Source: Linyphia triangularis (Eukaryota > Arthropoda > Arachnida > Araneae > Linyphiidae). From it: a stretch of 64,000 nucleotides of DNA. A model generated the notes under the pieces. The model did not search any database. It worked only from the letters and a program-made list of their open reading frames with translations, and was not told the origin of the DNA. The stretch covers positions 108,492,442 to 108,556,441 of the forward strand of contig OZ021722.1 of NCBI GenBank assembly GCA_963978545.1, read 5' to 3'. Each line of letters opens with the position of its first letter. Position 1 is the first letter of the stretch. Shown here one piece after another: positions 11,662-23,600 of the stretch. A program made the translations under genes and the position numbers.

Positions 11662-14600
11662 AATTAATGTTTTCATTCTTTTTTTTTTGCTCTAAAGATG
11701 CTTGTTTTGATTTTTAGGGTAAATTAATATTTGGTGCAATTATACTTTGACTATTTAGAATTGATTACATTTACTTAAATTTATATACTTTTAAATTGGC
11801 CATTATTTTCTTTTTCTTTTTTTAAATGATAACGTCGATAAAGATGCACATCAGGGAATTTCTAAGAAAATTTCCTAGAAATCAGGGAATTTTGTTTCTC
11901 AAATTCTATAGCCACCCTGAAATTCTTAGTAAATTTTTTTTCCTGAATTTTGTGGCCACCCTGTTAATGTTAAAATATGGCTAAATACTATTACTGCATT
12001 GGCTTAAATTTAACAACCATCCATATGATTGCTAAGTTCAATAATTTATACATTTCATTGATTGATGTATTTCATGCTAATTTTTAGTCCATTAATTAAA
12101 ATTTTGTGTACTATTTTGAAAATATAATATTAGTCTTTAATTCAGCGAAGATGCCCAGAAGCAGAATAATATATAATGTTCTGCAACGGGACTTTTGACA
12201 GTTACAAATGTTCTGCAGACATTTTTTCAAAATTTCCATTATGACATAAAAGAAAAAAAACCATAAAATTAATACTACACATTTATTGCAAAATGACAAT
12301 GACGAAAAAATTATTTTTCAAACCAAGGCATACATTCAAAATTTGTAACTTTATCAATGACTTTCAGCAAGAAAAGCGTGAATTTCTTTTTCTCACTCGC
12401 AGGCATTTGTTCCAAACTTAAAATTGTTCTGCAAGGACTCTGATTGTTCTGCGACGTACGTCGCAGTTTTAGGCACTTTCTGCTTTCGGGCGAAGATGTA
12501 TTAAAATTTTCTGTAGCTGTTAAAAATATTCTGTGGTAAATTGAATTAATTTTATAAACATTGTATTGACACAATTTTTTAATATTATGAAAAGAATTTA
12601 ATACTTTTTATGGTACACAATTTTATCAAAGTGTAAAACAAATGTATACAAAAACACCTTCTAGTCCCTAAAATAATTCTTTTTCAGATTCCTCTTTTCC
12701 CAATATCTCAATTTTTATGCATCTATAACACTCAATTGATAAATTCTTCAAAAGTATTTTTTATTTTTAATATATGTAACTTTGATGTTTTCTTAAGTAA
12801 AATAGTAAAACATTTCTTAAACTTTTTCTGAAATTGATCTACTTCTGTCCAAAATAGACCTGGATGATTTTGAAGTACCTCAAAAACCAATTCCTGCTGA
12901 TTGTGCAAATTTCTTTGACAAAATAGAAGAAGATGCTGAAAAGATTATAACAAAAGAACAAAGGCAGGATCGCAATAAAGTAGTAGATGTAAGTCTATTT
13001 TGTTTCTTATATTATTTCAAGTAAAGTTTGAAACTGTTAATTTTGTATCACTCTAAATCTCTATAAAATTTTTACTCTAAACATTTCTTGGTAGTTTAAA
13101 TATAATACTAACTGGTAACTGAAGTTATAGTACATAGTGTGACTTTCATTTTATTAGATAAACTTCGCAAATCTTTTTTTTTCCCTCATTTTTTATTTAC
13201 TTATTATATAAGTCTTGCTTAGTCAATTTAATTTTTATGGTTTTGTAAATTTGTGTTTTATGCTTTAGACACAATTTTTTTCTGTTCTTAAGGGGACTTG
13301 GTACCCTTCCAACTTTTTTTTTTATTTAAGCCTTTAAAATTATAATTTTAGCATATTTGGAAGTATTACTAAGTAAAAATTTAATTTTATTTAAAAAAAA
13401 AGTTCACATAGTGTTTTAAAATTTGTAAGAAAATTCTTCAAATTCCAATTTCTATCTTTTTTATTTTTCCATGTTTTTTTCTGATTTTTATAATTGGAAT
13501 AGAGTTCTGAAATTTTCAACTCATGAAGTTTTGGCCTTCTAATTGTATACATGTCAAACAGATTGTTAAAATTTTAATTAGTTCTTTTTTAATAATTTTT
13601 TTTAATTAATTTTTTTTACAAAGTTTTTTTAAACTGAGATACAACTTTGAAATTTTCAACATAAGTAGTTTTATACTTCTAATTGTAGTTTTGAAAAACA
13701 GAATTTTAAATTTTTGTTTAGTTTTTTTTAATTAACAAATATTTTATAAAATGATTTCTAATAGGGCTACGGTTCTAAAATTTTCAACATAAGTACTTTT
13801 GGCCTTCTAATTGGAATTTTGGGAAACCAAATTTTAAATTTTTATTCAGTTCTTTTTTAATTAATATATATTTTATAAAACAATTTCTAATAGGGCTACA
13901 GCTCTGAAATTTTAAACACATGTAGTTATGGCCTTCTAATTGGATTTTTGACGAGAATAATGTAAAAATTTCAATTTTTTATAATTATTTTTTTTAATTA
14001 ATATTTTTACAAAAAGCAACTTCTAATAGGCCTAAAGCTCTGAAAATTTCAACACGAGTAGTTTTGACATTCTAATTTTACTTTTCACAAACACATGTAA
14101 AAATATTCTCAAAGGGGTGTTGCATTATTGTATCAACGGGGAATTCTTATTTCTCAACTGAGGAGGGGCTTCTAATATTAATTGTTTACTCTGCAATTAG
14201 TTTTTAGTGAGTCAAGCGAGCTTATGTTTACGCAGCAATGAACCTTTAAGCCATGCTTGTATAGAAATAAACCTTTCAGTGAGTGCAGTATGCCTGTGCT
14301 TATTATGAACTTTTCAGCCAGCAAAACGAGCTGGTTCTTGCATAGTAATGAACCTTCCGGAGTTTTCCATTAGAGTTGAAGAATGAATATGTTAATAATA
14401 AATATGCTAAAAATACACTAAGATAGTTTGAAAAATGTTTGCTGTTACATTTTATAAAAGTAAACTAAGAAAACCAACTTTCTATGCAGTTTTAACAAAA
14501 TAAGAGTAATTCTAGACTATTAATTAATTTTACAAGGGCTAAAATAATGTTCAAGTTTAAATTCTTTGTACTAATTTATAAGTTTGTTACTTATTTAAAA

Positions 14601-17600
14601 TTTTATTTAAACCATTTTATAACTAAATTTGATGTAAGTTAAAAGTCATGATTGAATTTGAATACTACATATGACTGATGTAAAATAAATTGCTTCGTAC
14701 TTATTTATTTTCTTTATTTTGTCAAAAATTAATTCGAAGTAAGTTTTTTTTTTTTTTTTAATGTGACCTTTTATCAGTAATCATTGCATATACTTTCTCA
14801 ACCCAATAGCCTGTCAAAGAATCTGCTCGTTTCCTACAATACAAAGAAGATTTACGAAAGAAAGATGAAGAGATAGCCTTGTTGAAGGAAAAAGTAACCA
14901 AGTTAAAGGTAAATGTACCTTGCATTTTAAATGATGACATACAAGCAGAGGCTGAAATAAGCCTATTATAGCATGACGTTTTTAAAAAACCTTGAAAGGG
15001 GCTTGAAAAAAACCCTTTCATTTTCAAGTGCTCGAAAACCTTGAATTTTTTTTTAATGTGTTGGCGCACTGTTTAAAAATGACAGGAAAATGCATTTTCA
15101 ATTCAAGCTGGTTAGAAAAACTGGAACATAATTCAGGATTCCTAAGTGTTGGATCCGCATTTTGCACGATGTACTTTGTGTTGCCAAAAATTGCGGCACA
15201 GTATCAATAGGAAAGAAAGTGCCCTAAAAAGATTAGTTTCTATAAGAAGTTCGATGAGCATTGTTTGAACTATTTTTAATGATAAAAAATACTACGAAAG
15301 CAGATATTGTCCGCAACAATTAAATCGTCATCGATATCATCTCACACAAGCACGATGGAGGTACGTTGTAGTTTAAAACAAAGTTTTTGATGTTGAAATA
15401 CTATGGACATTGAAAATCATAGCTTTTATAAATCAAAAGAAAACACTGATAAATTATTTCGTTGCATGTTCGCTGCTGGCACGATTCGATCGTAATTTTC
15501 ATGTGGAGAAAAAAAAAATATGCTGTATATGGAATCCAGCCTTATCTTCAGAGTGTATTAGAAGACAATTTAATCACTGAGAATTTCGTACTGTTATTTG
15601 ACAAAAGTTTCAGTATGATGAAACCAAAAATAAATAAATCTTCACTTCCGAAATTGGAGTAATATGTAACTAACCGAGTGCTACCTACTTTACTTACGTT
15701 TTTAAGGGATATAGTACTGTAGCCTCTCGATGTATCGTTCTTGTTAGAAGACAAACAAAACTCCTGTTATATCGGGCAAAATGATAAAATGTAAAAATGA
15801 GAAATCAGAAAAATGGGAGACAAAGCAAAAGCGCAATATATTCAAATGCGCGATGTAACGATGCGTTACCGTACTGCTTCTGATAAACTTGGAAGATTTT
15901 TTTTTCTTCTATAGTAACTTAAAAATTTCATTCTGTTAAAACCTAAAAAATATTTTTTTGTATTTACTTGATTTAAACATGCACCGTTAGCTGAAATTTT
16001 TTTTTTTTTTTTTAATGTATATTTGTGTTGATACTGCATCTTTGAAAAGTGCTTGATAAGTCCTTGCATTTTTTTCTTCAAGTGTGCAAACCATGTATAA
16101 ATATTTACCAGAGTTCATCCTAGAAATGAAAACGGGCAGGGTGCTATTTTCCAAAAAAAGGGCACTTCCTGTTTACGAGGGCACTTTAATGGCAAATTGC
16201 AGAAATACGCTTTTTCTGCCACAATTTCAATATTGTTATACTTTTCTACCACGATAAATAATTTTCAATATTCTGAAGAAAAAATATATAATCAAAAACT
16301 CGTTCAGAAACTTAAAAGATATCAAAATACTGATAAAATGCTTCAGTCCTAATTCTGCTGGAATGAGACTGAGAAAATTATTAAAATTAAAGTGCAATAT
16401 ACACAGTAAAATTTTCATCAAATAGTAATTTTTATAAAATTACCAATTTATAATACTGTAAAATTAAGATAAGAATGTTTTAGTATAATGAAAATGTGTT
16501 AAGATAAGAACTTTTCTCTCTTTCAAAATTTTCTAAAGTTTGAATGAATCAACCTTAAACTTCATCTCTTAGTTTTGCTATTGTCAGATAGAGAATAGAG
16601 TTTCTCCAAATTTAACATTATTCATTGTGGGATATCACAAGGAGTATTACGACTAAAGAAATTGGACTATATCCTGAAATTTTTGCATTTTTTTATTTTC
16701 CAAATCGGATCAAATTTAGCGTCAAAACGGCGATTTTTTTGCTGTGCATTCCGCTATTATGTAAGCTATAATAGAAGTTTTATTTTTTTAAAAATCGGAA
16801 ATAATCTGGGATTTTGGTTGCATTCCTGTTATGTTTAATTTTAAATATGAAACGGATGTTTAGAAATTAATTGGTAGCAGGCAAATTACCAAAAACACCC
16901 CCTAAATTTAACAGGACATCGCGATTACGCGTGTCCAAACGGAAATATTCTTTTTAAATTCTTAGTGTAAACATTTGATAATTATAAACCTTTAACTAAG
17001 TTATTCAAGTCTTTCAAATTCCTTTCTTCACTATTTTGAAGGAGACATGGTAAAAATCCAGCGAAATACACTTAATCAAAACACGTACGAAATGGCCATC
17101 GGAGTTTACTAATGTGAACTTGGGAAATTGTAAGACGGCGCCCTACAATCCACCTACTAATGAAACACGTTATATAGACATATACTCAATGGTTTCAGTC
17201 CGATATATACGTTGCGCGTTGGAACATGAATGCGCATGCGCGACAGCCTATTTCAGTAGGGGTGATCCACATATTGCGTACTGTTGGGAGGGAAAAAAAT
17301 TAAAGTTTTTCGAATTCTTTCAAGATGAAATTTTTTCTGAAAAAAGGCAGGAAGGGCGCTATTTTTATAGAAATAGGGCAAGAAGGGCGCTATTTTTATA
17401 GAAAAAGGGCAGGCAGGGCGCGCCGCCCCTCGAAAAATGCTTAGGATGAACTCTGTATTTACATTGCATTTTTATTGCATACAAGAAAACTGTTTTACAG
17501 TTTCAGCAAGTCGTAACTTGAACTGCTTTTATTTTTCTTTATTTTAGCTATCCTTTAAATTTTTGTTTATTTAATTTGTTTGTTTTCTCTTTAATAATTT

Positions 17601-20600
17601 ACTTGTGGCTATTAAATTTTTATTCTGTTAGAGATGAATTGACATCTTAGCTTTCGTTGATAGGTAGAAAAACTAAAATTATTTGTATTAAAGGCCAGAC
17701 TATTTGAATATAACAAATGTAACTAACTCTTTAAGTGGAAGTGTTTATGTAATATTTGGCAACAATAGGATCAGTATTTCAGAACTAACATTACATTTTT
17801 TTTAGTTAGATCCATCTTTAGTCTGAAATTCATTTTTTTTTTTTTTTTTTTAAATTGTGAAACTGTTAATATTAATGAATAATTTTTATTTGCAGGATGA
17901 ATTAAAGAATGTTAAATCTAGAAATAAAAAACTATATGGAATCCTGGAATCGGGAGAAAGTAAGTCTGCCACAAGCGGAAAATGCTTTTTATACCCAATA
18001 TTATAATGACATATTTAAACAAATCAATTTTTGTGTTTTCAGTCCTATATGCTAAATTATTTCTTAAATGTATGTAAAACAGTACATATAAGTGTAAATG
18101 ACTTACATCATCTTAAGGTACAAGTGAGTCCGAGTCAAAAAGTAGTCGATTGTCATGGTAACTGAAGAATTTATTATTCTCAGAGACAAAGAGAGAGAGA
18201 GCAGTAATATAGTGACTGGTGGAAAGATAAAGTGTGATTGTGCCCAGCCAAACTGAAATCTTAGGCTTTTGCAGGTTGTCAGAGTGACGCATGCGCCAAA
18301 GACATGGATGTTACTTCAGAACTTGTTTGAGCCAGTTCAAACTGGCAAGATCCAACCAAATCTATAGAGCATCTCACTAAAAGTGGGACTGAGTCGGGTA
18401 AACTTTTATACACTATAAAAAAAAAGATGACTTGAGGAAAATACATTACATACATCTAAGCATTTTTGTATTTTCAAATTTATTTTTAGTCACCATATCT
18501 CGACACATCATCTTTTAAAATTACATAATCTTTTCCCTTTAATATTATTACAAAAATGAATCATTATTATGCATACATCAATGTTGAATGTTTTTTGTTT
18601 TTTTGTTTTTTTTTAAGTTTCTGTTCTTATGTTATTTGTATATAAAGTTGTATGCTTTACAAATTAACTTAATTATTTTTTATTACAGTGCGAGAAAAAG
18701 CAGAAATACTTGTACAAATTGACCAATTAATATCTGTGAAAGATGAGTTGAATGAACAGGTAACTTATTCTACAACATATTACTCAGTATTTGACTATTT
18801 AAAATTAGTAAGATTATTTGTGTTAATACACAATTTTTCCAAAGACAAATATGAAAACAAGTATTTAAAGTTTTATTCCACTTGGCTAAGAACTTTACAA
18901 AAAAGAGGCATTCTAAATTATGTTAAGAAAATAATAAATTTTATACCTTTTATCTTTTTTTTATTTCAGTAATATACTAAATGAGGTTTCTAAGAATACT
19001 TTTTTACTATCAATTAACCCATATGTATTATACATAGAGTATTGAAAGTATAGCATTCGGTCAAAAAATTCCCCCCCCCCCCCCCCACGTTTTGGAACAC
19101 ACTGATTTCCAAAAAGTGATCTAGAGAAAATATGTGTCTGTGGTCAGCATAACTCCCAAACAAATTGAACTACGATGTTCAAATTTGGTATAGGGGTTGC
19201 TGGTGGCCATGGGACCTACCATTAAGGTTTTCGTCAAAATCGTGCATGCGCATTAAGGTAGCTGAAAAAATCATGTTTTTCATTAATTGCTGAAAAACAG
19301 CTCCTACGATTTTGATAAAAATCGCTGTGCTAATGCCTCTTAAGGTGTTCTAAACATCCCCACCTCCGAAATTCCTGTAAAAATGCCTTAATGGCGTAAA
19401 AAGTTGAAAAACGATTGCCTCCAACACAGTTCTCTTTCCTTGAGCATACCTGCTCAACAATCGTTTTTTCTTCTCCCCTCAGTTTCATATATAATAAAGG
19501 ATAGTATAAGGATTATCGAAAAGTACATCGCCAAAATCACAATTTTGGTAATTTTTTTTATTATTATTATTATTAAGATCCATACAAGAATTATCGCAAA
19601 AAAATATCGCCATACTGGCCATTTTTTTCTAAATAACTGAGGAAAATATAATAACAGTAAACGACGCAAATCAACATCAGTATTATAGTGTAATTGAAAG
19701 TTGTGCGATGTTTCACCCCCCCACCCCCCCAAAGCAGAAATTGCCTAAAACTGCGACGTACATCGCAGAACAATCAGAGTCCTTGCAGAACAATTTTAAG
19801 TTTGGAACAAATGCCCGCGAGTGAGGACCTGGACACAAATCTATAAAACATCTTAAAGCAGCCCTTATTTCTTTGCATGGACCAACTTACCACAAACGTT
19901 TTATACATAGCGGTTCTGTATCAATGTCTAAATATATAACTTCCAAAGTCATTGATAAAGTTACAAATTTTGAATGTATGCCTTGGTTTGAAAAATAGTT
20001 TTTTTCATCATTATCATTTTGTAATAAATGTGTAGTATTAACTTTATGTTTTTTTTTTTCCTTTTATATCATACTAGAAATTTTGAAAAAATGTCTGCAG
20101 AACATTTGTAATTGTCAGAAGTCCCGTTGCAGAACATTATATATTATTCTGCTTCTGGGCACACCCCTAGTTTTTGATAGATTACTACTGTTGGAATTTA
20201 AACTTTCTGATTACTGTTAAAATTTTGGCAACAGATAGTACCAGTCTTAATTGGTTAATAATAACATGTACCTACTGGTCTTTTATTTCTTCTATTCTAA
20301 TAATTTACAGAGTATTAAATGTAGGAATATTTTCAGTTAAGTGAATACCATACAGCTCTGGAACAAGAAAGATCGAAAGTCCATGCTTTGCAGACAGAGT
20401 TGAAGAAATATCAGGTACGTTTAGTGATATCAGGTGTATAAGTGTTTTCAAGAATAATGCCACTGCTTCAGTTCCTAATTTCTACTTCAAAAAATAATTT
20501 CCATACACAGAACCATTCCATTTTAGTATTTCTATCATGAAAGTAAGCACATTTATTAATTAAAAAGTTAAATTTAACTTTATAAGTAAATGCATCTCTT

Positions 20601-23600
20601 TTATTCATTTTGCAAACTTAACACTTTTTCTCTATTCTATTTTTTATTTTGCTTTAGTTACTACTTAATTAAGAGTGATTGTTAGTGTTTTTTCTGCCTT
20701 AATTTTTACTTAATAAAATTTACAAATGGCTTACTGGAATATACATAAAATTTTTTTTGATTTGATTTGAAAGTTTTCGGTGAAATTCAATAATTTTCTC
20801 CAAATTTAGCATTGTCTGTTATGTTTATGTTCAGCATCCACAGGGCGTTTAGCGTTGGTCCCTTAGTCCCTTAAAGTACCTTTTTTTTATTTTGGTCCCT
20901 TTTGTCCCCTTTTTTTAACATTTGGTCCCTTTAGTCCCTTTTTTTAAAAATATATTTGTACCACGTGACCAGCACGCGCCATTTCCCTTTTTTCCCTCTT
21001 TGTCGAACACAAGAGGGAACAAAAGCAGACCAGAAATCCCTGTCACGTTCAATTACGTTGAATTAGCGTTGATTGGTTGAATGCTGTTTACAGAACTGGT
21101 TTGGTTCTATATCGAATCGTTAAAGTCAACGGTCATGTAATCGTTCGGTAGCTCGAAGCTTCGTTTGGGAACTACAGATGCTAATTCCTCTACTGGAACG
21201 TCTGTATCGCCAATTGTGTTACACACATCTTCTCCATTACTTCTCAATTTATGTTCCAATAAAGAAAAGGAACTAAAGGCTGAACTTCTTTGGGCAATGA
21301 AATGTGTGATCTCTAACTATGCTCTTCATACCAATACGGACATTAAAGATTTATTTGGTGCAATGTTTGGCACTTCTAGTGTTCCTGAAGGTTTGTCTGC
21401 AACCAAAACTATGTATTTGATTACATAGGCACTGGGACCCTATTTCTATGAAAATGTAGTAAAAGATATAGCTGGCCCAGCGTATACTCTATGTTTTGAT
21501 GAAATAATGAATGAGTGTGGCAAGAAAGAGTTGCAAATTGCAATTCATTGTTGGTCGGAGACAAAAAACAAAATTGTCCAAAAGCACATTGAAACATTTT
21601 TTTTAGGCCATGCTACTGAAAAAGATATGTGAGCAAAACTGTCCCGAGATTAATTAACAAGAGTCTTTTGGCAGTTCGGGAAAAATCTTTAGTTAATATT
21701 GGGACATGCAGCTTACATAAAGTTCACAATGCCTTTCAAAAAGGTGTAGAAGCGATGGGTGATGAAGTGACGCAGCTAGTAATATCCATTTACTATTATT
21801 TTGATGGCTGGCCAGCAAGATGGGAGGATTATTGCAAGTTGCAAAAAGAATTGAATGTTAAAAGTCATCGATTTATCAAATATTCACCCTCTAGATGCCT
21901 GACTGTAGGGCCAGCTGTTGCAAGAATACTTGAACAGTGGCCAGTAGTCGTTAAATATTTTCTAAAATTTTTTCCTTCTCATGCCACATCAGCTTAACTA
22001 CAATCTAGTCAGTATCAAACAATTGCAAGACTCCTTAAATCTAGCATTAAGGCTGAATTAATTTTTGTTCTTGATACTACCAATTTTTTTTTCCAATTAT
22101 TTAAAAGATTTTTCAAAATGAGGAACCTATGGCTCATAAATTGTATGAGGAAGGAAATGATCTGCTGTTGCAGCTTAAAAGTAAAATATATGTAATTCCT
22201 GAAGATATGAGTGAGAAGGAAGTTGAAAAATTGCCATTAGGTGATATAAATTACAGCTTAGAGTTGAGTAATGAACTGGCAAAAATGAAAGACAAGGATG
22301 AGAAAAAATTCCATTTAGCAACTCAAAAGTTTTATATCGCAGGATATTCTTACCTCAAAGGGCAGTTAAAAATGCATGGTAGTTTACTGTCAGATTTGCT
22401 ATGTTTAGCGAATTAAAGCTTCAAATTGACTACCAGCGAGTCACAAATTATCGCTTTAGGGAAAGCTCTACCCTTCAACGTGGACATTTGCCGCCTGGTA
22501 GACGAATGAAGGGTTTTGAAATTTGAAAATATCGAATCGTTGAAAGAAAGTTCTATCGACCAGTATTGGCCTGCAATTTTTTCCATAAATAATGCATCTA
22601 ATGAAATCAAATTCCCAGTAGTTTCCAAAGTAGTGATGGCCATGTTAGCCTTGTCACATGACAATGCAGCAGTAGAACGTGGGTTTTTGGCATCTGGCAA
22701 TGTTTTGACTTCTGACAAAACTTCAATGACTGAATTGGGTTTAAATGCCGTCTAAATATCCTCTCAGGATTGAAAAAATTTGATAATAAGCCTTTCCTAG
22801 TGCCAACTATGAAGGAATTGCTTTTATTGGGTTCTAATGCACATAAAAGCTACAAAGATCACTTAGAGAATGTCAAGCGAATCAATGAGATGAAAGAAAA
22901 GGATGCAGAAGAAAGAATAAAATTGAAAGTTAGAAGTGAAGCAGCTTCAGAATTGAAAGAACTTAGCTCTAGTCTTATAGTTAAAAAAAAAAAAACGAAG
23001 AAGAGAAAAGGAAGAAAGCAGCTGACAAATTACTTAATGAAGCGACAAAAAGGCTAGAGAGTGCAATTAAATGAAAGAATTTCGAAGAGATGACTCTTGC
23101 CTAAGGAATGCTGCATGGTGTGTAAAGATTAAAATGTTCTGAAGCAGAAACTTCTAAAGAACTAACCTACAATTGTTAAACATTTTGGAAAGAAATTATA
23201 AGATATTTCTTCTTTTTTTTAAGAAACGGCCAAATATTTAAATAAAAAGTTTAAAACTTACAAAAAAAAAGGATAAATGCATCAAGCCTTTTTAAAACCA
23301 CAATGAAATTCTTAAAATAAATATTAGTAACCTAAAAGTACATTTGTACATTTTAATTAACACTACTTTATTATTTTGCAAGTTTTGTAATTATTATAAC
23401 ATCTTTTTTAACCTCAACCTAACTAGTTCAATAAGGAATCAAATGAAATGGATTCTTAAACCTTTTTCAATGATAAGTAACTGTCACTTTAAAATAAATG
23501 TGAAAATTATAATTTTAAGTTTACTAATATAATTTACATGTTTCAGCCTGTACATATTTTTATGTAGCTCTCTTCTTAGTTTGAATGAATAAGCACTTTT

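Noticed and set aside
17114..17401. 95-codon frame inside the 16109 element
   Set aside because: Its end is made of the subterminal repeat words; no domain is recognisable.
18688..18972. 94-codon frame starting at 18688
   Set aside because: The first 24 codons are GKAP1 exon 9; the rest reads into intron 9 past a good GT donor.
19404..19773. Overlapping frames on both strands in family A
   Set aside because: Other family A copies do not preserve these frames.
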